Shown one piece after another: positions 1-12,118 of a stretch of DNA of 64,000 nucleotides. Source of the stretch: Cristatella mucedo. Its lineage: Eukaryota > Bryozoa > Phylactolaemata > Cristatellidae. Position 1 is the first letter of the stretch. Every line of letters begins with the position of its first letter. The position numbers were made by a program, and so were the translations under genes. The stretch covers positions 1 through 64,000 of the forward strand of contig WPIO01000323.1 of the NCBI GenBank assembly GCA_009760855.2, given 5' to 3'. Under the pieces are notes generated by a model. The model did no database searches. It saw nothing but the letters and a program-made list of their open reading frames with translations, and had not been told where the DNA came from.

Positions 1-493
1 AGGTTGTCAATGCTTGCCTGCGCAGGCAAACGTGTACATATGTCACTTGTGTGTGCGATTTTGAATGTGTGTGCGAGTATGTGGATATGTGAGCCTCTCA
101 TCTATTTAGGCAGAGCTCGTACATGCTGACATTTGCAGGCAAATGTGTGCGTTCGTTGTTTGTGTGTGTGTGCATGTGTAAGTATGTGTGTGTATATGTG
201 TGTGGATGTGTGTCTGAGTACATAGGTGGGTGGGTCACGGTTTGTGCCTGCAACGTTAGCCATGCAAATGCATGTGTATATGCATTCATGCACCTATACT
301 GATGTGTGCGGGAATGTGCTTGTGTGTATCTGCAACGAGTATGTCTAGTACATGCGTGCATGTGCTGGTATTCCTGTGTCTCTTATGTACTTTTTCGCCT
401 GTAGGTGTGTGCTTGCACCCAAGGGCAAGTGCATGTGTACATGGGCATGTGCATGTTTGCCTATGTGGATGTGTGTGTGTGCATGTAAGTGTT

Positions 494-557
<64 letters not shown>

Positions 558-877
558 TGAGTATGTATGTGGCCGAGTTTCTCTTTGCATAGGTGTGTAT
601 CTTTCTTGGGTAGTCGACATCAATGCTTGCATGTGCAGGCACGTATAGACAGTTATGTGTGTCTGTCTTCAAGTGTGTATGTATGTGTTTTCTAGGTGGT
701 TAGAGATTGTCAATCCTTGTCAGTTCAGGCATGTGTGTGCATGTGTTGGTTGTGTGTGTGTGTGCTTGTGAATGTGTGTGCCTTATGTGTGGATTTGGAT
801 GTGTGTGTGTGTGTGTCTTGTAGCTGGGTAGAGCTTGTCCATGGTCGCACGTGCAGGCATATATGTGTATGTGTCAG

Positions 878-909
<32 letters not shown>

Positions 910-2003
910 CTCCTAGTTGGGTTGAGGTTGTTAATGCATGCCTGTGCAGGCATATGTGTGTACGTGTTGCTCGTATGTGTGTGTTTGTAAACGTGTGTGC
1001 ATGTATGTGAATGTGTGTACCTTTCTCCTTATCTGGTAGAGCCTGTCTGCGCTTGAATTTCCAGTCTTATGTGTGCATGTGTTGGTATGTGTGCGAGGTT
1101 GTGTTTATGAGTGTATATTTGTGTGAGTTTATGAGTGTGTGTGTGTGTGTCTGGGTGTGCATATGTGTGTGCATGTGTATGTGAGTTTGTGGATAGGTAG
1201 GTTTGTGGCTGCAACATATTGCATGCATAGGCATATATGTATATGCATCAATGCACTATTACCTATGTTTCTTTGCATGGAAGATAGTGTGTGTTTAACT
1301 GCATTGGTGTTTCATCTCCATGCTTGAACTTTAGGCACTTAAGTATGACTATGTGCATTTGTGTGTATAGCTGTGTTCTTGCCCTCAAGGCGTGTGTATA
1401 TGTATATAGGCGTGTGCAGGTTTGCCTTTGAGCATGGGTGTGTGCATGAGGGTATTTCTGTGTGAGTGTGTATATGTCTCTTTGGTATTGGGTGTGCGTG
1501 CTTGCATGCGCCCACATGTGTGTATGTGCGTGAGTGCCTTTTGTTGGGTAGAGCTGGCCAATGCTTGCCTATGCAGGCATATGTGTGCATGTGTTTGTGA
1601 ATGTGCATGTGCTTCTCGCCTGGTTTGGTAGAGCTCGTTCATGCTTGCATTTGCAGGCATAGGTGTGCCTGTGTGTGTTTGTGAGTGTGCGTATGTGTAA
1701 ATGTGTCTGTGTGTGTGTGTGTGCTTGCCTGTGTGGGTGTATGGGGGGGTTATGGTTTATCCCTGCGACCAAGGGCATGCATATGCATATGTCTATTTGC
1801 ATCTATGCACCTGTGCGTATGTGCATGTGTGTATGTGCATGCGTGTATGTGCACGTGTGCATATGCATTGGGTAATTTGTTTACATGCTTGAATATGTAG
1901 GCATTCATGCGTCTCTCTGTGGTTTGGTGTGTCTTGCTCTGTGCTTGCAGCCAGGGGCGTGCATATGTATATGGGTGTGTACACTTTTGCCTATCTGCAT
2001 CTG

Positions 2004-2055
<52 letters not shown>

Positions 2056-3050
2056 TATGCGTGTGCGCTAGTGCACCTTTGTGTGAGTGCCTGTATCTGT
2101 CCTAGGTTGTGTATGTCAATACTTGCATGTGCAGGCGTGTACAGACATGGGAGTGTGTGTGTGTGTATATGTGTGTGTATGTGTGTGTGTGTATTTTGTG
2201 TGTGTGTGTGTGTGTGTGTGAGTGTGCACATTTGTGTCCGTGCGTCTCCTAGTTGGGTAGAGGTTGTCAATGCTTTTGCCTGCGCAGGTACATGTGTGCA
2301 CGTGTCGCTTGAGTGTGTGATTTTGAACGTGTGTGATTTTGAACGTGTGTGATTTTGAACGTGTGTGTGGATGAGTGCCTCTCACCTGGTTCGGCAGAGC
2401 TCGTCCGTGCTGGCATTTGCAGGCAAATGTGTGCATGAGTTGGTTATGTCTGTGTGTATGTCTGTGTGTATGTGTAAGTGTGTGTGTATGTGTATGTGTG
2501 TGTGTGTGTGTGTTTGTATGTGTGTGTGTGTATACATGTGTAGATGTGTGTGTGGGTGCATAGGTGGGTGGGTGAGGGTTTGTGCCTGCGACGTAAGCCA
2601 TGGGTATGTATATGTGTATACTGAAGTGTGTGTGCATGAGCATGTGTGCATCTGCATCGGGTATTTCTAGTACATGCTTGCATATGCAGGTATTCCCGTG
2701 TGTCTTATGTAGTTTTTTGTGCGTAGGTATGTGCTTGCACCTAAGGGCACGTGTATGTGTATATGGGCATGTGCATGTTTGCCGATGTGGACGTGTGTGT
2801 GTGTGTGTGTGTATCTTTATCTATGTGCGTGTGTGCATCTGCATTTGGTATATCGTGTCCATGCTTGAATGTCCATTCGTTAGTGTGGCTCTATGTGCTT
2901 TAATGTGTATAGCTGTGTGATTGCACTTAAGGGCTTGTGCATGTGAATGTGGGCCTGTACGTGTTTGCCTGTTTGCCTGTGTGTGTGTTTGTGCATGCGT
3001 GTGTGCACGACACGGGGGCCTTTGTGTGAATGTATGTTTGTGTGTCTCTG
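1..3050. repeat. TG/CA-rich satellite with higher-order structure
   Basis: The first 3 kb is almost entirely TG-rich simple sequence broken by a recurring core of the form ATGCTTGC-N-TGCAGGCA, seen near 10, 121, 622, 840, 930, 1560, 1640, 1885, 2117, 2270, 2408 and 2670. Core spacing is often 80-130 bases. Longer blocks also recur. The stretch from 1 to about 140 resembles 2262-2440, and 230-440 resembles 2563-2760, including the phrases GGTGGGTGGGT, TTGTGCCTGC and GTGCTTGCACC, so there is a higher-order period near 2.3 kb. Open frames here read as runs of Cys-Val or His-Thr and are products of the dinucleotide repeat, not proteins. The repeat fades out between about 3000 and 3060. Confidence 0.9.
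500..554. repeat. (TG)n microsatellite
   Basis: This is an uninterrupted TG run of about 55 bases inside the TG-rich satellite. A second run of similar length lies at about 2005-2052, and shorter runs at about 880-907 and 2200-2220. Confidence 0.95.
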
Positions 3051-5549
3051 TCTTGGCTAGCACAAGTTGTTTCAAGCTCATCTGAAGCACAGCTAAACGA
3101 TTTGAGTGATAGGAGTCGATGGTACAATGACTAACTGGCCTGGTGGTGGATTAGTTCTGACATGTAGGCTTGAGCAAGGGAATGAAGCTGGTGCCACGGA
3201 GCTGGAGAAGAAAGGGACCTACAAGTGAGTGACAACACTTTTAAGTCAGTATGCTGCTAGACCTGGAGCAGGTAATCGAGAATCGATGTGATGTAGTAAA
3301 TACCTGTCACGATAGGCAAGCATAGCTGCATAGTTTTGCACCAATTGTAAGCCCCTGAGTGCACAAGCTCATAGGCCGACATGCAGTGACATAGAGAAGT
3401 CGTCAGGATTTCACAACTATATAGACGAATTTGGATGTGACAATGCTGTTGAAGTAGGCCTGCATACAAATAGTACATAGCTGAATGTAGGCTGACTTGA
3501 TTGTGGATGTGACATTACAGTCTAGTGAGAGGTCACTGTTAAACAAAATACCTCGATTTTGAGCAGATTTGTACCGGAGCTACGGTGGTGGAGCTGATTT
3601 TTGAGTGTTAAGCTTCCAATTTCTGAGTTCCACTTAGTTTTTCTATTACTTGTTGATTGGTTTAGTCATCATTCAAAATGATATGATTTTTTTCAAATTT
3701 AAAACGTTTGTTGCTACGTCGCTGCAAATTTAAACGATACATGCAGCTAGGAGTTGAGAGAATATGCCGTGAGGGAGCTGGGAGGGATCAAAGAATAGGT
3801 ACAGTTGTGTGCAATCTAACTACACGTGAAAGCCTAGATTGTGCTTGGTTGTCATATCTACAATGGGGATATTATAGATTGTAGCATGATGAGGACCGAC
3901 ACAGAGCCCTGAGGTAACCCATATTTAAGTGGTTCTTCAGAAGGCCCTTGCCAGCTTCTATCAATGCTCTGTGGTCTCCGACTGAGATAGGATCTAAAGA
4001 GTTACAGTTATAAACCCAATGCAAACAGCTGCTTTGAGGATCAGTAGGAATTTCAATATAATCTAGTCAGCCGATATTTTGGTGTCATAGTGAGTTCAAG
4101 GATGTGAGAGTACGTGAAGTAAGGGCATGTGTTGAGGATTTTGATTCGGTACCGGCACAGTGATCGACTCAAGTAATATACCCCAGGTGATCCGAACGTA
4201 AGCCTAGCAAGAGAGGAAAGGGAAGTTCAAGCACATGACAGGAACGGTGACGTTGCTGCAGTCCTTGATACTAACTAGTGTGTATTAGTGAAAAATGGTG
4301 ATATGTGGCAGTTTTTTCATGTCCATAACAGAATACTGAAGTACCAGTTTGCTTAAAGTAAATTGCTAAAGACAGCAATATTTTGTCATCTCGTTCAAAA
4401 TTTAGGGCTTACAAAAAAGACAGAATGTTGTCAGTACAAGCCACTTCCTGAGAAACTGGCCTTTATCCAGTTGCTGAAAAATTCTGGCTGCATGCTTGCT
4501 GCACTCTTGAGCATATGACTTATATTTACTCATTCAGCCAGCACCAGGAGGACTAACATATTCTGTAATTTTATGCTAATGACTTTAATTGCTGCTAAGA
4601 TTTATTTGTTCAAGTTTTTATAGGTCTAGTCAGCACCTAAAGTGCTTCTCGGCTTCTTGGAAGTGCGATTATCGTTTAGTGCGAGTTTAGCAACTCACTG
4701 TGCTTTGGCTCTTTTTTTTGGTTGCTGTCCTTGCTGGTTAAGGTGATGTGCTCGTATTTACAAGTTAGCTTTTACGACTGGCTCCCTCTAGCTAGTTGGT
4801 AGGAATAAGAAGCAGCTATCTACGGCTGAAATGAGCTTGAAAGACAGAAAGCCGTCAAAGTCGTGAAGTGCATAGCCAGGTCTATGATTAAGGTTTTGCT
4901 TCATTTCAGAAGAGGTGTTTCTGGACTCCAAATGGTAGCCATGACTGTTAATATATGCCGTGATACTGCACCCTATGCATGCTTGCATCATGCAGAGGAA
5001 TAGCAAAGAGAGAAAGGTCAATATTCAATCGAACAAAAGATACAGGTAGGTTTAAACGCAAAGCTTTAGTATTTATTGCCGGGCCTGTGGATGTCTTGGC
5101 TGTTCAAAAACAAAGTTTATCTGTACTATCCTTGTGGTACTCATTGCATGTAAGCTGCTAAATATTTTATCTAGCTACCTGCAACTCCCGTTTTTTCATT
5201 ACTAAGATCAAATCTTGCGCGAGCTAAGTTCTGCAAATGCCTTTCTGCTGAAAATTACATTACAAGCATCACTCATGTGCAATTGGCTATGTGACCTCCC
5301 TATCGCTCCAGACTTCCACTAGATCAGTTAATTTATGACCAAGAATGCAGCATCCTCGATCATAATTGGTTTTTAATGGACAGGTTTTGACTTTATACCT
5401 GGCAAGGGCTCCGCAAAGCAATGAGTGTCAGCATCCTAAGTATCTGTTCTGAAAGAAATCGGTACGAAGTTTAACTTCAGTTGCAGGAGGTGTGTTGGCT
5501 ACAAAACGCATACCGAAGCTGCTCAATCTTGATAATGAGAATGATGCGC
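3051..5549. other. Unassigned non-coding DNA
   Basis: No convincing coding region, RNA gene or repeat was recognised. All frames are short and broken, with no transposon motif. The DNA is AT-leaning and unlike the TG satellite on its left. Confidence 0.5.
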
Positions 5550-5650
5550 TTAATAGAGCACCCTCATAAAACTCAATCTCTCTCTGAGCGCTTTACATTT
5601 GCTGCCAAGGGAAATGCAATTGAATAGTGGGTATATCTAAGCTTAAGAGT
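5550..5650 (-). mobile_element. LINE-B 3' end fragment
   Basis: The antisense strand carries the LINE-B tail. On the plus strand it reads AGCACCCTCATAAAACTCAATCTC, interrupted here for brevity at its core, then GAGCGCTTTACATTTGCTG. It matches 20365-20450 in the same orientation and 38465-38520 in reverse. Only the non-coding 3' end is present, as expected for a 5'-truncated LINE insertion or a SINE sharing that tail. Confidence 0.6.
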
Positions 5651-5811
5651 AACCATCGAAAGCACTCCGTCATAGCAACTGCTTAGTGTGTGTGGCTTCA
5701 CTAAGCTAGCAATAGATAGAACTTTGCACTGAATTGGAAATTACCTCGTAGTACGATGCTAACGCTGCCAAGTAGTGGGGTAGACATGGTAGGTAGGCTA
5801 GAGCCACATAT

Positions 5812-6099
5812 TCAACGAAAGTAAGAGTGGTGACAGAATCTTGAAGTCGATGGGTGGCTTGACAGGAACCCAGAGCAGGTCAACATGAAGTGGTATGGTG
5901 TGGTGTGGCGACTTGGCCGTTCGAGACAGTTAAGCTTAGCTGCAGACGTTTGCACAAGCTGTAAGCTCATGATTGCACAATGAAACACAGCAAGCAGTGA
6001 ATTACAGAAGTCGAGATGGGATGTCACAAATGCAGGGACTGATTTAGTTTGGGTGTCCCTGTCTAAGCAAGCCCGAATTTTAGCTATGTTACGTAGCAC
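5812..6099 (-). pseudogene. LINE-B reverse transcriptase C-terminal fragment (array copy 1)
   Basis: This antisense frame encodes the segment that follows the catalytic palm in L2/CR1/Rex-type LINE reverse transcriptases. Key phrases are NIAKIRACL, AFVTSHLDFCNSLL and LVQTSAA, matching the family pattern KIRxxL, AFVTSRLDYCNSLL and LQxVQNxAAR. The catalytic YADD region and the endonuclease are absent. This copy differs from copies 2-4, for example reading MSLQLVQ where they read RSSQLVQ, and it carries a frame change near the HTTPYHF region. It is a decayed transposon fragment captured inside a tandemly repeated unit, with no host function inferred. Assignment to the L2/CR1/Rex group rests on motif memory, and the clade is uncertain. 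Confidence 0.75.
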
Positions 6100-6403
6100 T
6101 GTTATATTGCTATTACAATATGTGATTTAGTGTACATCGAAATTAGATGCAAAGATACGAACGCACGAGCATCGGAAATGATATAGAGGCACCTGATATG
6201 AACCCACTAAATTTTCCATCAGCATTAGCTGTCTGCCACAAATCACATGCTAGGAGGAAATCTCCAGGGCGTCTCTAGCGACAAAAGCTTGTTTACCAGT
6301 GCTCACCTTGCTAGCCATTCTGAGTACCCTCTGCTTTTGTAGACCTTAAACATGCAAGCAATCACGACTTAAAAAAAAGTTTTTCCATCAAGTTCTACGA
6401 CAT

Positions 6404-6748
6404 ATGCCTGTAAATAAATGGTCATCCGTAGTTCTATCATCGGCAGTGCAAAGGAAATATAGTTACTCATTCAGCAACCGGTGCACATGTACAGTCACCC
6501 TCTTTAGCCATGACCATATTTACCGAGTGAAGAGGACTTTTCCTGAGCTAATCGTTGGACAGCAGTACGTACCTGCAAACGTTCATCCTGCTTCAATGTA
6601 CGGAGATGTCATATACTTGGGTTTTGAATCCACAGCATGCAGGAGGAGTGTGTTTGGAGCATGCCCTCACCAGTTCACCAGCTGCCAATTTCGCTCAGCA
6701 CTTGAGCTTCATGGTTGGAGAAGATATTTGGACAGAATCCTGCAGTAA
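6404..6748 (+). other. Unassigned 114-residue open frame of the tandem unit
   Basis: This frame recurs unchanged at 9413-9757, 12422-12766 and 15430-15774. The predicted product starts MPVNKWSSVVLSS, has six cysteines and ends WRRYLDRILQ. I recognise no domain, signal peptide or membrane span. Conservation across the four copies carries no weight for coding, because the whole unit is near-identical, including clearly non-coding parts. A second overlapping frame (6555-6797) is equally conserved. It could be chance or part of an unrecognised element. Confidence 0.15.
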
Positions 6749-6871
6749 AAACATGCATGTTTTCCAAATGTCGCCGGATAGTAATAAGATGAACTAAACT
6801 ATGAGGCTCCACTTTCTTGTTGAGGAACATCAGACACAAGATGGAATAATAAAAACATAAAAATAGCTGAT

Positions 6872-7020
6872 TTAACAGCCTCTTTTGTATAGCGACAGAT
6901 GAGCCCTTACGGCTACCACTACTGCTTGCAGTGGCGACACAGTATCGCCAACCGCAGTAGTTGAACCCACGACCTCGGGACTGAGGTCGGGAAAAGCAAC
7001 CACCTTACCTAGTGTACAGT
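6872..7020 (-). mobile_element. SINE-1, tRNA-derived (array copy 1)
   Basis: Read on the minus strand this has a tRNA-like head with a B-box-like GGGTTCAACTACTGC preceded by GAGGTCGTG, then a body AAGCAGTAGTGGTAGCCGTAA and a tail through CTGTCGCTATACAAAAGAGG. The same arrangement occurs in sense orientation at 45925-46085 and antisense at 29512-29660. Identical copies lie at 9881-10029, 12890-13038 and 15898-16046 within the array. The tRNA head is too degenerate to be a working tRNA. Confidence 0.75.
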
Positions 7021-8683
7021 TTTTCTTCTGGCAAGCGATCTGGCAGGCTGTTACATCACAAATCGTCGATCGTGCTTCTACAGATGTTGCTAATAATCTC
7101 TGAAGACCATCCAGCTGGAGAAATTTGTCCACCGAAGACTCCAAGCTGACCAGTGCACCAGAAAGTGGCCTGGGCCTCTGGAAAATGAAGCGTCACGGGA
7201 ATGAGTCTTGGTAATGCTATTTTTGGCCTCAATACACAGAGAGTAGCAGAATCCTGGATCATTTTATGCTTTGGTACACCCTAAAGTGATTGCTTGCATG
7301 CCATTGAGGTAGGCAGTGTTAACAGCTCATGGTATGCACCCAAGTTAGGAATAGCTTCTGCAACAAATGACTGGCAACATCGAGGATGCTGCACAGCCAA
7401 TGTTAAGATGTTCTTGTATATAAAGCGTGAGGTGGCACCTGCATTAGCATTCGGAGACTGGTTACGCGATATTTCGAACTGAGAGTTCTGCAATTGACAT
7501 TATTGTCTACACACAGTACGAAAACCTGGTACTTCAATGGACAACATAACGGCGCCTCGTGTGAGTGACACTGCTTGATGCCAAATATTTTTGTCGTTTA
7601 AATAAGAATTTGGGATGGTTTGGCAAATCGCCTACTTGTCTGACATCAGAATGCAACAATACTTATCAAAACTATGGACAACACATAGAATTTAGAAGTT
7701 TGTTGCTGAGCATTTCACTTCACTATTTGGAGCTATACCTTTCCACTCGTAAAATCATGGTAAAAATGAAGAACCTGACCTCAGTTGCCACTGTCTGCCT
7801 GTACATGCGACTACACAAGCACATTTTGTTCAGAAATATTTATATATAAACTCACTTAGCTGGTTACTTATGAATTCACTAAGCGGTTATTTTTTTTAGC
7901 TTCATTGCTTTACTTGAAAGTTCAGAGCAAATTGGAGCATGTCGCCTGACATGCACGTTTTGACAGGAATCCCCGTATTCTGGAAATCGACGTGAACAAG
8001 ATTACGACCACAGTTTATTTGAGAGAGAAGTCATCTCCTTGTACACCGACGATTGAGACTACATTAGTACATACCCAGGCTCACATCGCCGTAATCACTT
8101 TTTCAAAAAAAAAGGTTTACGATGTGACGGCAGCACCAATGTCCCATCTATGATTGTGGAGTGTTATTGCCGATAAGAAGTGGTATCTGTGGTACTATGA
8201 GCTGCCCCGAGGCATCCTAGCTACCTGATAAATTTCGTTCATTGTGCAGAACTTCAAACAAGAAATTTGAATTGTTCTCGCATCTACACTTTCAACGACA
8301 TAGCACCAGCGATGAAAAGTGCATATTTATGACTAAGAAGGTCTACGAGTGCCAAGCCGTAGGAATCGTGGTCAACTCACTGGCGACGACTGGCAGACGT
8401 ATGCAATTTTGGCAGATGAACGCTGTTGCGATCTTCATCAGACCTCTCTCCTTGGCTGGCTACTCTAGCAATTTGGAGCCTTTTTACTTGTTTTCTACTA
8501 CTGCTGTTACTTACTTTTTCTTCTGAAGCACTACTTTTTACGTTTTCCTCTTTTCTAGCTGCACTATATTTTACTGCTTTCACTAGCTTGGCCTTGTGCT
8601 CTCTTATTTATCGCAATACTCTATTTTCTTTATTTGCACTATCCATTCTTTGTATTCATTCATCTATGCAATAACAGTTTCTG
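7021..8683. other. Unassigned part of the tandem unit
   Basis: This stretch, repeated in copies 2 and 3, holds only short frames that change between copies when homopolymer lengths change (for example 8242-8526 versus 14258-14689). A TATATAAA-like sequence near 7417 and another near 7840 are present but no transcript can be inferred. A small imperfect direct repeat, CACTTAGCTGGTTA then CACTAAGCGGTTA, lies at about 7852-7890. Confidence 0.4.
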
Positions 8684-9109
8684 TCACTTTCCAGACAATC
8701 TCCTCCTCTTTCCACCTGAGGAAAACGATTTAGGTTGGTATAAAAAAATATGTGTACGATTAGACTCAGAAGAGCGGGAGTACCTGGTATTGGGGGAGAT
8801 CTGATAGGTAGGCTGGAGCAAAATAACGAACAGAAGTACGAGTGGTGACAGAACCTTGAAGTCGATGGGTGGCTTGACAGGAACCCAGAGCAGGTCAACA
8901 TGAAGTGGTGTGGTGTGGCAACTTGGGCGTGCACGACAGCTTAGCGTAGCTGCAGACGTTTGCACGAGCTGTGAGCTCCGGATTGCACAATGAAACACAG
9001 CAAGCAGTGAATTGCAGAAGTCGAGATGGGATGTCACAAATGCAGGGACTGATTTAGTTTGGGTATCCCTGTCTAAGCAAGCCCGAATTTTAGCAATGTT
9101 ACGTGGCAC
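8684..9109 (-). pseudogene. LINE-B reverse transcriptase C-terminal fragment (array copy 2)
   Basis: This antisense open frame of 141 residues has, in order, NIAKIRACL (about residue 4), AFVTSHLDFCNSLL (23-36), LVQTSAATLSC (48-58), and a stretch resembling the LHWLPV-RI-FKVL block, here LLWVPVKPPIDFKVL. It corresponds to the thumb and C-terminal tail of an L2/CR1/Rex-type LINE reverse transcriptase. It lacks the endonuclease and the catalytic aspartates, so it is 5'-truncated and inactive. It is nearly identical to its counterparts in copies 3 and 4 because the whole unit was amplified after the LINE fragment was already in place. Confidence 0.8.
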
Positions 9110-11814
9110 TGTTATATTGCTATTACAATATGTGATTTAGTGTACATCGAAATTAGATGCAAAGATACGAACGCACGAGCATCGGAAATGATATAGAGGC
9201 ACCTGATATGAACCCACTAAATTTTCCATCAGCATTAGCTGTCTGCCACAAATCACATGCTAGAAGGAAATCTCCAGAGCGTCTCTAGAGACAAAAGCAT
9301 GTTTACCAGTGCTCACCTTGCTAGCCATTCTGAGTACCCTCTGCTTTTGTAGACCTTAAACATGCAAGCAATCACGACTTAAAAAAGTTTTTTCCATCAA
9401 GTTCTACGACATATGCCTGTAAATAAATGGTCATCCGTAGTTCTATCATCGGCAGTGCAAAGGAAATATAGTTACTCATTCAGCAACCGGTGCACATGTA
9501 CAGTCACCCTCTTTAGCCATGACCATATTTACCGAGTGAAGAGGACTTTTCCTGAGCTAATCGTTGGACAGCAGTACGTACCTGCAAACGTTCATCCTGC
9601 TTCAATGTACGGAGATGTCATATACTTGGGTTTTGAATCCACAGCATGCAGGAGGAGTGTGTTTGGAGCATGCCCTCACCAGTTCACCAGCTGCCAATTT
9701 CGCTCAGCACTTGAGCTTCATGGTTGGAGAAGATATTTGGACAGAATCCTGCAGTAAAAACATGCATGTTTTCCAAATGTCGCCGGATAGTAATAAGATG
9801 AACTAAACTATGAGGCTCCACTTTCTTGTTGAGGAACATCAGACACAAGATGGAATAATAAAAACATAAAAATAGCTGATTTAACAGCCTCTTTTGTATA
9901 GCGACAGATGAGCCCTTACGGCTACCACTACTGCTTGCAGTGGCGACACAGTATCGCCAACCGCAGTAGTTGAACCCACGACCTCGGGACTGAGGTCGGG
10001 AAAAGCAACCACCTTACCTAGTGTACAGTTTTTCTTCTGGCAAGCGATCTGGCAGGCTGTTACATCACAAATCGTCGATCGTGCTTCTACAGATGTTGCT
10101 AATAATCTCTGAAGACCATCCAGCTGGAGAAATTTGTCCACCGAAGACTCCAAGCTGACCAGTGCACCAGAAAGTGGCCTGGGCCTCTGGAAAATGAAGC
10201 GTCACGGGAATGAGTCTTGGTAATGCTATTTTTGGCCTCAATACACAGAGAGTAGCAGAATCCTGGATCATTTCATGCTTTGGTACACCCTAAAGTGATT
10301 GCTTGCATGCCATTGAGCTAGGCAGTGTTAACAGCTCACGGTATGCACCCAAGTTAGGAATAGCTTCTGCAACAAATGACTGGCAACATCGAGGATGCTG
10401 CACAGCCAATGTTAAGATGTTCTTGTATATAAAGCGTGAGGTGGCACCTGCATTAGCATTCGGAGACTGGTTACGCGATATTTCGAACTGAGAGTTCTGC
10501 AATTGACATTATTGTCTACACACAGTACGAAAACCTGGTACTTCAATGGACAACATAACGGCGCCTCGTGTGAGTGACACTGCTTGATGCCAAATATTTT
10601 TGTCGTTTAAATAAGAATTTGGGATGGTTTGGCAAATCGCCTACTTGTCTGACATCAGAATGCAACAATACTTATCAAAACTATGGACAACACATAGAAT
10701 TTAGAAGTTTGTTGCTGAGCATTTCACTTCACTATTTGGAGCTATACCTTTCCACTCGTAAAATCATGGTAAAATGAAGAACCTGACCTCAGTTGCCACT
10801 GTCTGCCTGTACATGCGACTACACAAGCACATTTTGTTCAGAAATATTTATATATAAACTCACTTAGCTGGTTACTTATGAATTCACTAAGCGGTTATTT
10901 TTTTAGCTTCATTGCTTTACTTGAAAGTTCAGAGCAAATTGGAGCATGTCGCCTGACATGCACGTTTTGACAGGAATCCCCGTATTCTGGAAATCGACGT
11001 GAACAAGATTACGACCACAGTTTATTTGAGAGAGAAGTCATCTCCTTGTACACCGACGATTGAGACTACATTAGTACATACCCAGGCTCACATCGCCGTA
11101 ATCACTTTTTCAAAAAAAAGGTTTACGATGTGACGGCAGCACCAATGTCCCATCTATGATTGTGGAGTGTTATTGCCGATAAGAAGTGGTATCTGTGGTA
11201 CTATGAGCTGCCCCGAGGCATCCTAGCTACCTGATAAATTTCGTTCATTGTGCAGAACTTCAAACAAGAAATTTGAATTGTTCTCGCATCTACACTTTCA
11301 ACGACATAGCACCAGCGATGAAAAGTGCATATTTATGACTAAGAAGGTCTACGAGTGCCAAGCCGTAGGAATCGTGGTCAACTCACTGGCGACGACTGGC
11401 AGACGTATGCAATTTTGGCAGATGAACGCTGTTGCGATCTTCATCAGACCTCTCTCCTTGGCTGGCTACTCTAGCAATTTGGAGCCTTTTTACTTGTTTT
11501 CTACTACTGCTGTTACTTACTTACTTTTCTTCTGAAGCACTACTTTTTACGTTTTCCTCTTTTCTAGCTGCACTATATTTTACTGCTTTCACTAGCTTGG
11601 CCTTGTGCTCTCTTATTTATCGCAATACTCTATTTTCTTTATTTGCACTATCCATTCTTTGTATTCATTCATCTATGCAATAACAGTTTCTGTCACTTTC
11701 CAGACAATCTCCTCCTCTTTCCACCTGAGGAAAACGATTTAGGTTGGTATAAAAAATATGTGTACGATTAGACTCAGAAGAGCGGGAGTACCTGGTATTG
11801 GGGGAGATCTGATA
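8807..11814. repeat. Tandem unit, copy 2
   Basis: This is a complete unit. It shares the GAGCTAGG variant with copies 3 and 4 but keeps the CCCACTAAATT variant near 9211 in common with copy 1. Differences from copy 3 lie mostly in homopolymers. Confidence 0.9.
9881..10029 (-). mobile_element. SINE-1 (array copy 2)
   Basis: This is the same antisense SINE as at 6872-7020, carried along by amplification of the unit rather than by independent insertion. Confidence 0.75.
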
Positions 11815-12118
11815 GGTAGGCTGGAGCAAAATAACGAACAGAAGTACGAGTGGTGACAGAACCTTGAAGTCGATGGGTGGCTTGACAGGAACCCAGAGCA
11901 GGTCAACATGAAGTGGTGTGGTGTGGCAACTTGGGCGTGCACGACAGCTTAGCGTAGCTGCAGACGTTTGCACGAGCTGTGAGCTCCGGATTGCACAATG
12001 AAAACACAGCAAGCAGTGAATTGCAGAAGTCGAGATGGGATGTCACAAATGCAGGGACTGATTTAGTTTGGGTATCCCTGTCTAAGCAAGCCCGAATTTT
12101 AGCAATGTTACGTGGCAC
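11665..12118 (-). pseudogene. LINE-B reverse transcriptase C-terminal fragment (array copy 3)
   Basis: This is the counterpart of the copy 2 fragment, split into two frames by one extra A in the run at about 12001-12004. The upstream part (11903-12118) holds NIAKIRACL and AFVTSHLDFCNSLL. The downstream part (11665-12012) holds LVQTSAATLSC and VPVKPPIDFKVL. Nothing suggests either frame is used as a gene. Confidence 0.8.

Larger units (their letters stand above)
5792..8806. repeat. Tandem unit, copy 1
   Basis: This copy is left-edge diverged. 5792-6110 carries many substitutions and small indels relative to copies 2-4, and a few more differences run to about 6300. Beyond that it is almost identical to the others. 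It has GAGGTAGG near 7306, where copies 2-4 have GAGCTAGG. Confidence 0.9.

Noticed and set aside
98-3127. Dozens of overlapping frames in the TG-rich satellite rich in Cys-Val or His-Thr
   Set aside because: They are translations of a TG/CA repeat in several phases on both strands, with no independent support.
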